DNA of 64,000 bases from Afifellaceae bacterium (GCA_028284625.1 JANQRH010000026.1:248001-312000), one strand, 5' to 3'; positions 47,057 through 56,877 are shown, numbered from the stretch's first letter. The notes: generated by a model not told the origin, from the letters alone. Numbers and translations: made by a program.

Positions 47057-47812
47057 ATGCCGGCGCTCAAACTTGCAGCTCAGTTCACGGACCTGCGGCG
47101 CTTGCCGCGCATGGCCGCTGATCTTGTTCTGCCGCCGACGTGCCCGGGGTGCGGCGGGGCCGTCGGCGGTCGCGATGGGCTATGCGCGGGATGCTGGGCA
47201 GCGATCCGCTTCATCGCGCCGCCGCTCTGCCCGGTCTACGGCACGCCCTTCAGCTACGAGATGGGCGAGGGGATCGTCTCCGCCGAAGCACTTGCCGATC
47301 CGCCGCCCTTTCGCCGGGCGCGCTCGGCGGCGCTCTACAGCGACACCGCGCGCCAGCTTGTGCATCATCTCAAATATTACGACCGCCACCACGTCGCCGA
47401 ACTGATGGCGAGCGCAATGCGCCGCGCCGGCCACGAGCTTCTGGCGGATTGCACGCTGATCGTGCCGGTGCCCCTCTATCGCTGGCGATTGTGGAGCCGC
47501 CGCTTCAATCAGTCGGCGCTGCTTTCGGAGAAGCTCTCCAAGCTCTCTGGAATCCCACATAATCCGCTTGTTTTGCAGAGGATTAAGCAGACGCGCCAAC
47601 AAGTCGGTCTAAGCGCCACACAGCGTCGCGATAACGTGCGCGGCGCCTTCCGCGTCGCCGATCGCCTGCGGTTCCATGTCGCGCAAAGCAACGTTCTGGT
47701 GGTCGACGACGTCTACACCTCAGGCGCCACGGCAAAGGCGGCAAGCCGCGCACTGCTGCGCGCCGGGGCGGCCGCAGTCGACGTGCTGACCTTCGCCCGT
47801 GTCGCCCGCTAA
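47057..47812 (+). CDS. ComF-family phosphoribosyltransferase-like protein
   Basis: The 251-residue protein has an N-terminal zinc-finger-like part (CPGCGGAVGGRDGLCAGCW, about 31-50) and a phosphoribosyltransferase domain with the PRPP-binding VLVVDDVYTSGATAKA. In many relatives the following motif reads CxxCG-P, but here it is CPVYG, with Tyr in place of the second Cys. ComF proteins take part in natural DNA uptake; with comEC at the right end this hints at a competence role. Start ATG at 47057. Confidence 0.85.
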   Translation: MPALKLAAQFTDLRRLPRMAADLVLPPTCPGCGGAVGGRDGLCAGCWAAIRFIAPPLCPVYGTPFSYEMGEGIVSAEALADPPPFRRARSAALYSDTARQLVHHLKYYDRHHVAELMASAMRRAGHELLADCTLIVPVPLYRWRLWSRRFNQSALLSEKLSKLSGIPHNPLVLQRIKQTRQQVGLSATQRRDNVRGAFRVADRLRFHVAQSNVLVVDDVYTSGATAKAASRALLRAGAAAVDVLTFARVAR

Positions 47813-47896
47813 GCCACGGCGGGTCGGGCTGCCGGTTTTGGCAAAGCGCCGGCCAGTCGCTATATCATGAGACGTTCCGTCGAAACTGAGCGCTAT

Positions 47897-48187
47897 ATGA
47901 CTGACTCGAAAGGCATATCTAAGTCGGCAAAGGCCGCGGACGTGATCGTGTATACGCGCCGTTTCTGCGGATTCTGCACGGCAGCAAAGTCGCTGCTCGC
48001 CGACAGGGGAGTCGCTTTCCACGAGATCGACGCGACAGGCGACCCTGAGAAACGCAACGAGATGATCACCCGCTCCGGCCGCTACACCTTCCCGCAGGTC
48101 TTTATCGGAGCTCGCCATGTCGGTGGCTACACTGACCTTTATGCGTTGCAGGCAAGCGGCGAGCTGGACGATCTACTGACTGCATGA
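47897..48187 (+). CDS. grxC: Glutaredoxin (GrxC family)
   Basis: The protein has 96 residues from the ATG at 47897; an upstream in-frame ATG at 47867 is possible. The thioredoxin-fold active site is CGFC in VIVYTRRFCGFCTAAKSLL. FPQVFIGARHVGGYTDLYAL includes the cis-Pro and glutathione-binding GG motif. It reduces disulfides with glutathione. It overlaps the nitrilase gene start by four bases (ATGA-type). Confidence 0.92.
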   Translation: MTDSKGISKSAKAADVIVYTRRFCGFCTAAKSLLADRGVAFHEIDATGDPEKRNEMITRSGRYTFPQVFIGARHVGGYTDLYALQASGELDDLLTA

Positions 48188-49053
48188 AGAGCGCCATGAT
48201 ATTCAAAGCGGCCTGCATTCAGCTTCAGTCCTCCACCGACGTAGGGGAGAGCATCGACGCGGCGGAGCGTCTCATCCGCGACGCCGCGGCCGCCGGTGCC
48301 GACTACGTGCAGACGCCAGAGATGACCAACATCGTGGAGCGCCGCCGCACCGCGCTCGCCGAAAAGATTGCGCTTGAGGAGGACGATCCGGCCGTGCGGC
48401 GCTTCTCGGCGCTTGCTGCCGAGCTTGGGATTATCCTCCATATCGGTTCGCTGGCGTTGAAGACGCCTGATGGCAAGATCGCCAATCGGGCGTTTGTCTT
48501 CGGTCGTGACGGCCATGTGCTGGCGCGCTACGACAAGATCCATCTCTTCGATGTCGACCTGCCGGGTGGGGAGAGCTGGCGGGAATCGGCGATCTATAGC
48601 CCGGGCGATCGTGCGGTGGTGGCGGATTTGCCGTGGCTCAGGCTCGGCGTCTCGATCTGCTACGACGTGCGCTTCCCACAGCTCTATCGCGCCCAGGCGC
48701 ATTGCGGCGCCGCCGTGCTGACGGCGCCGGCCGCCTTTACCCGCCAGACCGGCGAGGCGCATTGGCATGTGCTGCAGCGCGCCCGCGCCATCGAGAACGG
48801 CGCTTTCGTCATCTCCGCCGCGCAAGCCGGGCAACACGCCGACGGCCGCGAGACCTACGGCCATTCCATCATCGTGGCGCCGTGGGGCGAGGTGCTGGCG
48901 GAGGCGGGCGGCGACGGTCCCGAAATCATCGCCGCCGACATCGACCCGGCGCAATCCGCGCAGGCGCGGCAACGCATTCCCTCGCTCAAGAACGAGAGGC
49001 CCTTTGCGCTTCCTGAGACGGCGGAACCTCCGGCGATGAGGTCGGCGTCGTGA
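48184..49053 (+). CDS. Nitrilase-superfamily hydrolase (Nit1/Nit2-like)
   Basis: The 289-residue protein has the catalytic triad Glu46 (QTPEMTN), Lys near 118 (YDKIHLFDVD) and Cys159 (VSICYDVRFPQLY). These fit the C-N hydrolase family, and Nit1/Nit2-like sequences repair deaminated glutathione or related omega-amides. Being beside grxC fits a glutathione-related task. The start is the ATG at 48184, coupled to the glutaredoxin stop. Confidence 0.92.
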   Translation: MKSAMIFKAACIQLQSSTDVGESIDAAERLIRDAAAAGADYVQTPEMTNIVERRRTALAEKIALEEDDPAVRRFSALAAELGIILHIGSLALKTPDGKIANRAFVFGRDGHVLARYDKIHLFDVDLPGGESWRESAIYSPGDRAVVADLPWLRLGVSICYDVRFPQLYRAQAHCGAAVLTAPAAFTRQTGEAHWHVLQRARAIENGAFVISAAQAGQHADGRETYGHSIIVAPWGEVLAEAGGDGPEIIAADIDPAQSAQARQRIPSLKNERPFALPETAEPPAMRSAS

Positions 49054-49550
49054 TTCGCTACACGCTCACATGCCCCGACCAGCACGAATTCGAGGCCTGG
49101 TTCTCCAACGGCGACGCTTTCGAAGCGCAGCGAGCGGACGGGCTTCTGAGCTGTCCGGTCTGCGGCTCCACGGATATCGATCGCGCGCTGATGGCGCCGG
49201 CCGTCTCCACCTCGCGGCGCAAGGAAAGCCGCCTGAGCGCTACGCACGGGGACGCATCGGGGGACGCCGCAGGAGACGCAACTGATGCACCGCGTCTTGC
49301 CGCCAACGTTCCCGAGCCCGCGGCGGCGCCCAAAGAAGTTATAAATGCGCTCCGCAAGCTGCGTGAACACGTGACCAAGAACGCCGACTATGTCGGCAAG
49401 AAGTTCGCCGAAGAGGCGCGAAAGATTCACTACGAAGAGGCGGAGAAGCGCGGCATCTACGGCGTGGCCACCAAAGAGGACGTCCGCGCACTGGCGGAAG
49501 AGGGGATTGAGTTCCACCCGCTCCCCACACTGCCTGAGGACAAGAACTAG
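49050..49550 (+). CDS. DUF1178-family protein
   Basis: The 166-residue protein starts at GTG at 49050 and overlaps the nitrilase gene by four bases. The N-terminus has paired cysteine motifs (LTCPDQHEFEAWFSNGDAF, then LLSCPVCGS) that suggest a zinc ribbon. The rest is helical and ends IYGVATKEDVRALAEEGIEF. DUF1178 proteins follow the nitrilase gene in many Rhizobiales. No function is established. Confidence 0.88.
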   Translation: MIRYTLTCPDQHEFEAWFSNGDAFEAQRADGLLSCPVCGSTDIDRALMAPAVSTSRRKESRLSATHGDASGDAAGDATDAPRLAANVPEPAAAPKEVINALRKLREHVTKNADYVGKKFAEEARKIHYEEAEKRGIYGVATKEDVRALAEEGIEFHPLPTLPEDKN

Positions 49551-49637
49551 CTCTCAGTCCATCACGTTCGCGTAGGGGGTCTTGCCGCAGGCGCGCCGCG
49601 GGAAGATTGTCGGTCAGCTTCGAGAAGGAGACCGAAG

Positions 49638-50240
49638 ATGAGACGGTATGCGAAGGCCGCGGCGGCAGCCGCGCTGGCGACCGCTTGCATCGGAGGCCAG
49701 TCTGCGATCGCGGCAGAGCCAGAAAAGATCGTGCTCGCCGGCGGCTGCTTCTGGTGCATGGAAGAGGCCTACGAGAAGATCCCCGGCGTTCTGTCGGTCG
49801 TCTCCGGCTATACCGGCGGCGGCGCCGACGATGCGAGCTACCGGAAGGTCCTGACCGGACGAACCGGGCATTACGAGGCCGTGGAGATCGAATACGACCC
49901 CACCGCAATCAGCTATGCGGAGCTCATCGACGCGTTCTGGATGAACATCGACCCGTTCGATTCGAAGGGGCAGTTCTGCGACAAGGGCACGCAATATCTG
50001 AGTGCCATCTTCTTTGAGGACGAGGAGCAGAAGGCGCTGGCGGAATCCACCAAGGCGGAGGTCGAGTCGCGGTTCGGGCAATCGGTCGCGACCGAAATTT
50101 TGCCGGCTGAGGCTTTCTATCACGCCGAAGAGAAGCACCAGGATTTCTACAAGACCAACGCGGCGCACTACAAATTCTACAAGTTTGGGTGCGGGCGCCC
50201 ACAACGCCTGGAGGAACTCTGGGGCAAGCCGGAGGCTTAA
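49638..50240 (+). CDS. msrA: Peptide methionine sulfoxide reductase A, exported form
   Basis: The 200-residue enzyme reduces S-methionine sulfoxide. The catalytic GGCFWC is at residues 35-40 (Cys37), with YTGG and the later YHAEEKHQDFY-like region; the C-terminal FGCGRPQRLEELWG probably holds the resolving Cys. Residues 1-26 (AAAAAALATACIGGQSAIAA) form a signal peptide, so the enzyme acts in the periplasm, which is less common than cytosolic MsrA. Confidence 0.93.
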   Translation: MRRYAKAAAAAALATACIGGQSAIAAEPEKIVLAGGCFWCMEEAYEKIPGVLSVVSGYTGGGADDASYRKVLTGRTGHYEAVEIEYDPTAISYAELIDAFWMNIDPFDSKGQFCDKGTQYLSAIFFEDEEQKALAESTKAEVESRFGQSVATEILPAEAFYHAEEKHQDFYKTNAAHYKFYKFGCGRPQRLEELWGKPEA

Positions 50241-50250
50241 ACTGCGCTAG

Positions 50251-50269
50251 CTGTCCCGGTCTGGGACAG
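50251..50269. terminator. Hairpin after msrA
   Basis: CTGTCCC and GGGACAG form a 7-bp stem with a five-base loop, ten bases after the msrA stop. There is no T-tract, so the terminator role is tentative. Confidence 0.45.
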
Positions 50270-50389
50270 TGGCAGGCCTGCAACGCCGCGCCGCTGCTTG
50301 CCGGGATGAGGAGCCGACGAATTGCCTTGCAACCGAGGCGCGGGGTATTGTGAGGCAGAAGCGGCCGCTTGATGGGGGAGCAAAGTTCA

Positions 50390-51121
50390 GTGGATAGACG
50401 GCATTTCCTGACCGGATCGGCGTGCGTGCTTCTGGGCGCCTGCACGGCCGGCGGTACGATGGGCACGCTGGCCTACGCACCGAGCGAGGGCTCCGGCCTG
50501 CTGGTCCCCAAGACCAACGAGCCGTTCCGCGTCAAGCCGGTCAACCTCTCCCAGATCCCGATGCAGTACCGCCGGCAGGTGGTGCGCAATCCCACCGACG
50601 AAAAGCCCGGCACGATCGTCGTCGATCCAGGCCAGCGCTTCCTCTATCTGGTCGAGGAGGATGGCCGCGCCCGGCGTTACGGCATCGGCGTCGGTCGCCA
50701 GGGCTTTGGCTGGAACGGCACTGCGCGCATCCGCGCCAAGCGTAAATGGCCGAAATGGTTCCCGCCGAAGGAGATGCAGGAGCGCGACGAACGCGCCCGC
50801 CAATTCGCCAATGGCATGGATGGCGGTCCGGAGAATCCGCTCGGCGCACGCGCGCTCTATCTATTCCAGGGCGGCCGCGACACGCTCTACCGCATTCACG
50901 GCACGGCGGAGCCGCGCTCCATCGGCCGCGCCGTCTCGTCGGGCTGCATCCGCATGCTCAATGCCGACGTGATCGATCTTTATGACCGCGTGCCGATGGG
51001 CACCAAGGTCGTGGTGCTGCCGGCCTCCAGCCCGATCGCCCGGATTGGCCAGGCGCTGAGGAGTGAAGATTCGGGTTGGCGCAACAGCATTCGCCGGCTC
51101 TCCGGTCAGCCGCCGGCGTGA
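50390..51121 (+). CDS. L,D-transpeptidase (ErfK/YbiS family), Tat- or lipoprotein-exported
   Basis: The protein has 243 residues from the GTG at 50390, which is preceded by GGGGAG; an ATG at 50372 is an alternative. The N-terminus DRRHFLTG has a twin-arginine motif and the following LLGAC resembles a lipobox. The YkuD domain contains the active-site stretch HGTAEPRSIGRAVSSGCIRM, with the catalytic Cys near residue 185. It cross-links peptidoglycan or anchors proteins. A second L,D-transpeptidase is at 38671. Confidence 0.88.
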   Translation: MDRRHFLTGSACVLLGACTAGGTMGTLAYAPSEGSGLLVPKTNEPFRVKPVNLSQIPMQYRRQVVRNPTDEKPGTIVVDPGQRFLYLVEEDGRARRYGIGVGRQGFGWNGTARIRAKRKWPKWFPPKEMQERDERARQFANGMDGGPENPLGARALYLFQGGRDTLYRIHGTAEPRSIGRAVSSGCIRMLNADVIDLYDRVPMGTKVVVLPASSPIARIGQALRSEDSGWRNSIRRLSGQPPA

Positions 51122-51144
51122 TCGGCGACGCACGAAAGCAGATC

Positions 51145-51175
51145 GAGCCGGCCGTCGCGCCGGCTCTTTCTTTTT
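51145..51175 (+). terminator. Rho-independent terminator after the L,D-transpeptidase gene
   Basis: GAGCCGGC, a six-base loop and GCCGGCTC form an 8-bp stem, immediately followed by TTTCTTTTT. It lies 24 bases after the stop codon at 51121. Confidence 0.85.
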
Positions 51176-51233
51176 CGGCCTTGCGCACTACACAATAGGC
51201 TCGTTCGGCATCACGGCGCGGGGAGGCGAATCC

Positions 51234-52436
51234 ATGCGGATGGCTGCAACGATCGTCTCGCTGCTTGGCCTGATGGCGATAGCGGCGCCGCCGGCCTTGG
51301 CTGACACAAGCTGCCGCGGTGGACAGAGCTTTGCCGCCTGGCTCGGCGAGTTCCGCAGCGAAGCGGCGCGCGCCGGCATCTCGCAGCAAAGCCTCGCGGC
51401 GCTGGACGGCGTGTCCTTCCAGGATCGCATCCTGAAGCAGGATCGCGGTCAGCCGAGCCTGTCGCAGAGCTTCCTCGACTACGCTGATCGCGTCGTATCA
51501 GCGGAGCGACTGTCGCGCGGACGGGCGCTTCTGAAGACGCACGCCCGCACCCTCGACGCGGTGAAGCGCGACACCGGCGTTCAGGGAGCCGTCATCGTGG
51601 CGCTGTGGGCGCTTGAGACGGATTACGGCGGCTTCATGGGCAACACGCCGCTCCTCAATTCCCTCGCCACGCTCGCTTATGATTGCCGGCGGCCCGATCT
51701 GTTCCGCGCCGAGCTGACGGATGCGTTGCACATCCTCGATCGCGGCGACCTGACGCTCGCCCAGCTTAAGGGCTCATGGGCGGGAGCGGTCGGCCATATG
51801 CAGTTCACCCCGTCGAACTACTTGAAGCACGCCACCGACTTCGACGGTGACGGACGCCGCGATCTTGTCGGCAGCGTGCCCGATGCGCTTGCCTCTGCCG
51901 GGCGTTTCATCCGTTCGCTCGGCTGGCGGCCGAACGAGCCGTGGCTTGATGAGGTGCGCGTCGCCGACACAGTTCCCTGGTGGGAGGCGGCGCGCGCGAT
52001 CTTCCGCGAGCGTGCGTTCTGGGATGCGGTCGGCGTGCGCCGCGCCGACGGTAGCGCGCTCCCCGCCGACGATGTGCCCGCGGCGCTGATCCTGCCCATG
52101 GGGCGGCTCGGCCCGGCCTTTCTCGCCTACCAAAACTTCCCGATCTTCTGGGAGTGGAACAACAGCTCCAACTACATTCTCGCCGCCGCCTATCTCGCCA
52201 CCCGGATCGACGGCGCCCCTCGCTTAAACCGTGGCAATGCGCCGCCGATCCTCAGCGTCAAAGACATGCGCGAAGTGCAGGAGCGGCTGAACGCCATGGG
52301 CCACGAAGCCGGCACGCCGGACGGGCGGCTCGGCGAGGTGACGCGCGCCGCCGTGAAGCGGGCGCAGAATGACCTCGGCCTGCCGGCAGACGGCTACCCG
52401 ACAGCGGAGCTGTTGAAGAGGCTACGGAGACGTTAG
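51234..52436 (+). CDS. Lytic murein transglycosylase (MltB-type) with peptidoglycan-binding domain
   Basis: The 400-residue protein starts at the ATG at 51234 with GGGAGG upstream. A signal peptide spans about 1-24 (TIVSLLGLMAIAAPPALA). The lytic domain (about 30-320) has the catalytic Glu at about 128 in ALWALETDYGGFMGN, then QFTPSNYLKHATDFDGDGRRD. A C-terminal PGB-type domain (about 335-400) reads MREVQERLNAMGHEAGTPDG. It cleaves peptidoglycan in the periplasm. Confidence 0.92.
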   Translation: MRMAATIVSLLGLMAIAAPPALADTSCRGGQSFAAWLGEFRSEAARAGISQQSLAALDGVSFQDRILKQDRGQPSLSQSFLDYADRVVSAERLSRGRALLKTHARTLDAVKRDTGVQGAVIVALWALETDYGGFMGNTPLLNSLATLAYDCRRPDLFRAELTDALHILDRGDLTLAQLKGSWAGAVGHMQFTPSNYLKHATDFDGDGRRDLVGSVPDALASAGRFIRSLGWRPNEPWLDEVRVADTVPWWEAARAIFRERAFWDAVGVRRADGSALPADDVPAALILPMGRLGPAFLAYQNFPIFWEWNNSSNYILAAAYLATRIDGAPRLNRGNAPPILSVKDMREVQERLNAMGHEAGTPDGRLGEVTRAAVKRAQNDLGLPADGYPTAELLKRLRRR

Positions 52437-53047
52437 CGGCTGCGCGACAGCGCCAGCCACAGGCCGCCGCCGACCAGAAAGCCGCCGCTGATCCGCGACA
52501 GCCATTTGATGTGCGTCCGCGTGAGACGCCGGCCCGCGCCGCCGACCAGAACGGCGTAGGCGCCGTCGGAGAGCGACGCCACCGCCACCGCAGTGACGCC
52601 CATGATGGCGACTTGCTGCGCATAGGGGGTGGCCGGGTCGATGAATTGCGGGATGAAGGCGCTGAAGAAGACCAGCGTCTTGGGGTTGCTGACCGCCACC
52701 AGAAAGCCTTGCAGCAGAAACCCGCCGCGCGGCGGTGGGCCGGCGCGCATGTCGCCAGAGGACGCTCTTGTTCTCAAAAGCCCGATGCCGAGCCAGATCA
52801 GGTAAGCGGCGCCGGCAAGCCGCACCCATTCGAACCACCAGCCAAGTGCTGCGATCAGCGAGGCAAGGCCGAAACCGACCAGCGCGATCATCAGCGCGAT
52901 GCCAAGCTGCGTCCCGGCGACATTAAGGAGCCCGGCGCGCGTTCCGTGGCTCAAGCTGTTGGCGACGATCAGCGTCACCGACGGCCCCGGCACCACCATG
53001 ATGACGATGCAGGCGGCGAGATAGGCGAGGTAGAGCTCAAGGGCCAT
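52433..53047 (-). CDS. LysE/RhtB-family exporter, second copy
   Basis: The 204-residue protein has about six membrane helices. YLAACIVIMVVPGPSVTLIVANSLSHGTRAGLL and VAVSNPKTLVFFSAFIPQFIDP match the family signatures. It ends convergently with the transglycosylase, overlapping it by four bases. Substrate is unknown. It is about 51 kb from the first LysE-type gene. Confidence 0.87.
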   Translation of the reverse strand: MALELYLAYLAACIVIMVVPGPSVTLIVANSLSHGTRAGLLNVAGTQLGIALMIALVGFGLASLIAALGWWFEWVRLAGAAYLIWLGIGLLRTRASSGDMRAGPPPRGGFLLQGFLVAVSNPKTLVFFSAFIPQFIDPATPYAQQVAIMGVTAVAVASLSDGAYAVLVGGAGRRLTRTHIKWLSRISGGFLVGGGLWLALSRSR

Positions 53048-53052
53048 GGCGC

Positions 53053-55104
53053 TTAATGCGCTTCGGCAAAGCCGCGCTTCTTCAAGAGCGCGTCCGGGTC
53101 GGGCATGCGACCGCGAAAGCGCCGATAGGCGTCGGCTGGCTCATGCAGATACCCGGTGGAGAGCACGGTCTCCTTGAGCCGCTCCGCCGTCGCCGCATCG
53201 AAAATGTCGCCGGCCTCCTGGAACGCCGCAAAGCCGTCCGCGTCGAGCACCTCCGACCAGAGATAGCTGTAGTACGCGGCGGAATAGGCGTCGCCGGCGA
53301 AGACGTGCTGGAAGTGCGTCGGGCGATGGCGCATCACGATCGCATCGGGCATGCCGATGCGCTGGAGAGCCGTGCGCTCGAATGTCGTTACGTCGAGAGC
53401 CTGCGGGTTGGGCTCCAGATGGAAGTCCAGGTCGACCAATGCCGAGGCGACATATTCCACCGTGGCAAAGCCTTGATCGAAGGTGCGGGCCGCAAGGAGC
53501 CGCTCAAGCATCTCCGCCGGCATCGGCTCGCCGGTCTCGTAATGTAAGGCAAAGCGGCCGAGCACCTCCGGCTCCTCCAGCCAATGCTCATAAAGCTGCG
53601 AGGGGAATTCCACGAAGTCGCGCGCGACATTGGTGCCGGCGAGCGAACGGTAGGTCACGTCGGACAGGAGCCCGTGCAGCGCGTGCCCAAACTCGTGGAA
53701 GAGAATGCGTGCATCCATGAAGCTGAGGAGCGTCGGCGCGCCGTCCGCGCCTTTGGAAAAGCTGGCCACATTGGCGATGATCGGGCGGATGTCGCCGGCG
53801 AGCTTCTCCTGCGGGCGAAACGCATTCATCCACGCGCCGCTGCGCTTAGACGGCCGAGCGAAATAGTCGCCGAGGAAGAGCCCGACATGGCGGCCGTCAC
53901 GGTCGCTCACCTCCCAGACACGGACGTCGGGATGATAGACGGGAATGTCGTGCCGCTCGGTGAAGGCGAGGCCAAAGAGCCGGTGGGCGGTGTCGAACGC
54001 CGCCGCAATCATTTTGTCGAGCTGCAGATAGGGCTTCAGCGCGCCTTCGTCGAAATCGAACTCGTCTTTCCGCCGACGCTCGGCGTAGTAGCGCCAGTCC
54101 CAAGGCGCGAGCTCGAAGTTGCCGCCCTCCGCTTGGATCATGCTCTGCAGCACGTCAGCGTCGGCGAGCGCCTTGTCGCGCGCCGGCGTCCACACTCTGT
54201 TCAGGAGGTCGAGCGCTGCCTCCGGCGTCTCAGCCATCGTGTCGTCGAGGCGGAAATGCGCGAAACTTTTGAAGCCCAGCAAAGCGGCACGCTCGGCGCG
54301 AAGCGCCACCATCTCCGCGATGATCGCCCGATTGTCGGTGTCGCCGTCGTTCTCGCCACGCGCAATCCACGCCTTGAAGGCGATCTCGCGCAAATCGCGG
54401 CGGCTGGAGAATTGCAGAAACGGCTCCACAGAGGAGCGCGCCAGCGTGATGACGTGCTTGCCCGCCATGCCGCGATCGTCTGCGGCGCGCGCAGCCGCTT
54501 CGATAAGCGATGCGGGAAGGCCGGCCAGGTCCGCTTCGCCGTTAAGCACCAGCGCATAGGCGCGCTCGTCGGCGAGCACATTCTGGCTGAACTGCGTGCC
54601 GAGCACGGCGAGCCGTTCGGTGATCTCCGCCAGCCGTTTGCGCTTGTCGGGCGGCAGCGCCGCTCCCTGCCGCACGAACGCTTTGTGCGTCCGTTCAAGC
54701 AGGCGCGCTTGCTCAGCCGTCAAGCCGAGCGCCGGCTCACTTGCCTTAACCGCATCGACCCGCGCGTAAAGCGCAGCGTCCAGATAGATCGCGGCGCGAT
54801 GCTTGGCGAGCACCGGCGCGATGTCGCGTTCGATCGCTTCAAGCGCGTCGTTCGTGTGCGCGCCGGTCAGGTTGAAGAACACCGACGCAACACGCCGCAG
54901 CTCTTCGCCGGCGCGCTCAAGCGCCTCGACCGTGTTCTCAAATGTCGGTTCCGTATCCGCGCCGCTGATCGCTTCGATCTCCGCGCGATGCGCCGCAAGC
55001 GCGCGGTCGAAGGCTGGACGGAAATGCTCCGGATGGATGTCGGCGAACGGCGGCGACGCGAACGGCGTGGTCCACGTGGCCAGAAGCGGATTACTGTCAC
55101 TCAT
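53053..55104 (-). CDS. M3-family metallopeptidase (oligopeptidase A/Dcp-like)
   Basis: The 683-residue zinc peptidase degrades short peptides in the cytoplasm. The zinc motif HEFGHALHG lies near residue 470. FENTVEALERAGEELRRV is typical of the N-terminus and LFGLAFTERHDIPVYHPDVRVWEVSD of the middle. It is in the same orientation as the LysE-type gene downstream. Length is normal for this family. Confidence 0.95.
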   Translation of the reverse strand: MSDSNPLLATWTTPFASPPFADIHPEHFRPAFDRALAAHRAEIEAISGADTEPTFENTVEALERAGEELRRVASVFFNLTGAHTNDALEAIERDIAPVLAKHRAAIYLDAALYARVDAVKASEPALGLTAEQARLLERTHKAFVRQGAALPPDKRKRLAEITERLAVLGTQFSQNVLADERAYALVLNGEADLAGLPASLIEAAARAADDRGMAGKHVITLARSSVEPFLQFSSRRDLREIAFKAWIARGENDGDTDNRAIIAEMVALRAERAALLGFKSFAHFRLDDTMAETPEAALDLLNRVWTPARDKALADADVLQSMIQAEGGNFELAPWDWRYYAERRRKDEFDFDEGALKPYLQLDKMIAAAFDTAHRLFGLAFTERHDIPVYHPDVRVWEVSDRDGRHVGLFLGDYFARPSKRSGAWMNAFRPQEKLAGDIRPIIANVASFSKGADGAPTLLSFMDARILFHEFGHALHGLLSDVTYRSLAGTNVARDFVEFPSQLYEHWLEEPEVLGRFALHYETGEPMPAEMLERLLAARTFDQGFATVEYVASALVDLDFHLEPNPQALDVTTFERTALQRIGMPDAIVMRHRPTHFQHVFAGDAYSAAYYSYLWSEVLDADGFAAFQEAGDIFDAATAERLKETVLSTGYLHEPADAYRRFRGRMPDPDALLKKRGFAEAH

Positions 55105-55149
55105 TTGTAAAGTACCTGCGTGTGCGGGTCGGCCAACCCGCCATCACGC

Positions 55150-55368
55150 TCAGAGCTTCGGCGGGGAAGGGGGCTCCTCTTCCATTAGGACGGCGCGTGT
55201 CCAGTCGGAAACCTCTTTTTCGAGCCAAGCGTCGAGCTTGGCCAAGTGCGCGTCGGAGAGATGAGGCGTGGCAGCGGCGCGCACCGCTTTCGCCCCTAAC
55301 GCGAAGCCATGGCGGAAGCCCACCTCCGTGTAGAACTCCCGCCATTCCTCGTCGTGCTTAATGGTCAT
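55150..55368 (-). CDS. Small hypothetical protein
   Basis: The 72-residue hydrophilic protein has EWREFYTEVGFRHGFALGAKAVR followed by an amphipathic C-terminal part (LDAWLEKEVSDWTRAVLMEEEP). I recall similar short proteins in Rhizobiales but no domain. It lies between the M3 peptidase and gltX on the same strand. Function unknown. Confidence 0.6.
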   Translation of the reverse strand: MTIKHDEEWREFYTEVGFRHGFALGAKAVRAAATPHLSDAHLAKLDAWLEKEVSDWTRAVLMEEEPPSPPKL

Positions 55369-55449
55369 GCTCGGCCTCCCGCCAGTCTCCAGATCGCGCG
55401 GAGCATAGCGGAGTCGCGCGCTGCGTGCGACCGGGGGCCCCGAATGGGG

Positions 55450-56868
55450 TTACTCAGATTGATCGGCCAGCCGGGCGAGGCTCTCCTCGCGTCCCAGAGC
55501 CACCAAAACCTCGAAAATGGAGGGCGATGACGCGCTTCCCGTGAGCGCGGCCCGCAGCGGCTGCGCAATCTGGCCGAGTTTGACGTCTTCGGTATGCGCG
55601 AAGTGCCGCACGGCCTGCTCCAGGTCGGCGCTGGCCCACGGCACATCCTTGACCGATTCGGCCAGCCGACCGAGCCGGCCGCGGGCATCGGCATCCAAGA
55701 GCGCCGCCGCCTTCTCATCCATGGAAAGCGGGCGTTCACGCACCAGAAACGCTGCACCATGCATCAGATCGACCAGGGTCTTGGCGCGTTCTTTCAGCTG
55801 CGGGATCAGGCTGAGAAGCCGTTCGCGGGTCTCGCCGGCAAGCCGCGCGGCGAATTCCGCGCCGCCTTCCACATCCGGCAGGATCGCCTCCAGCTGGGCC
55901 AGGAGTTCCGCGTCGTCGCTGGCGCGGATGTAGTGACCGTTGACGTTCTGCAGCTTGTTGAAGTCGAAGCGCGCCGCACCTTTGTTGACCGCGTCGAGGT
56001 CGAACCAGGTGATCGCCTCTTCAGTTGAGAAAATTTCGTCGTCGCCATGCGACCAGCCAAGCCGCGCCAGATAATTGCGCAACGCCTCCGGCAGATAGCC
56101 CATGGCCCGATAAGCTTCGACGCCGAGCGCGCCATGGCGTTTGGAGAGCTTGGCGCCGTCGGGTCCGTGAATCAGCGGGATATGCGCCCAGATCGGGGTC
56201 GGCCAATCCATGGCATCGTAGATGAACGACTGCCGCGCCGCGTTGGTGAGATGGTCGTCGCCACGAATGACATGCGTGACGCCCATGTCGTGGTCGTCGA
56301 CGACCACGGCATGCATGTAGGTCGGCGCACCGTCGGCGCGTAGGATGATGAAATCGTCGAGGTCCTTGTTGGGAAAGCTGACGCGGCCCTGCACGCGATC
56401 CTCAATGACCGTCTCGCCGTCGCGCGGCGCTTTGATGCGGATCACCGGATCGACGCCCGCCGGCGCGTCGGCCGGATCGCGGTCGCGCCAGGGGCCGTCA
56501 TAGCGGGCGAAGCGCCCCTCGGCTTTGGCTTTGTCGCGCATGGCGGCGAGCTCTTCAGGCGTCTCGTAAGCGCGATAGGCGCGGCCGCGCGCCACCAGCT
56601 CCTCCGCCACCTCGCGATGGCGCTCGGCGCGCGCGAATTGCGACAGCGGCTCGCCCTCCCAGTCGAGGCCGAGCCATGTCAGTCCTTCGATGATTGCGGC
56701 GATCGCCGCATCGGTGGAACGCGCGCGGTCGGTGTCCTCGATGCGCAGAAGCATCGTCCCGCCGGTATGCTTGGCGTAGAGCCAGTTGAAGAGCGCCGTG
56801 CGCGCCCCGCCGATATGCAGGAATCCGGTGGGCGAGGGGGCGAAGCGGGTGACGACGGGCGAGGACAT
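55450..56868 (-). CDS. gltX: Glutamyl-tRNA synthetase
   Basis: The 472-residue class I synthetase charges tRNA-Glu (possibly tRNA-Gln in some species; here a separate glnS is present). The HIGH-type motif [17 protein letters not shown] is at 11-27 and the KMSKS-type [10 protein letters not shown] near residue 240. Length is typical. The palindromic repeat at 56878-56930 ends only ten bases before its ATG (56868), so the gltX leader includes that repeat. Confidence 0.96.
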   Translation of the reverse strand: MSSPVVTRFAPSPTGFLHIGGARTALFNWLYAKHTGGTMLLRIEDTDRARSTDAAIAAIIEGLTWLGLDWEGEPLSQFARAERHREVAEELVARGRAYRAYETPEELAAMRDKAKAEGRFARYDGPWRDRDPADAPAGVDPVIRIKAPRDGETVIEDRVQGRVSFPNKDLDDFIILRADGAPTYMHAVVVDDHDMGVTHVIRGDDHLTNAARQSFIYDAMDWPTPIWAHIPLIHGPDGAKLSKRHGALGVEAYRAMGYLPEALRNYLARLGWSHGDDEIFSTEEAITWFDLDAVNKGAARFDFNKLQNVNGHYIRASDDAELLAQLEAILPDVEGGAEFAARLAGETRERLLSLIPQLKERAKTLVDLMHGAAFLVRERPLSMDEKAAALLDADARGRLGRLAESVKDVPWASADLEQAVRHFAHTEDVKLGQIAQPLRAALTGSASSPSIFEVLVALGREESLARLADQSE

Positions 56869-56877
56869 GCGCCCTAC

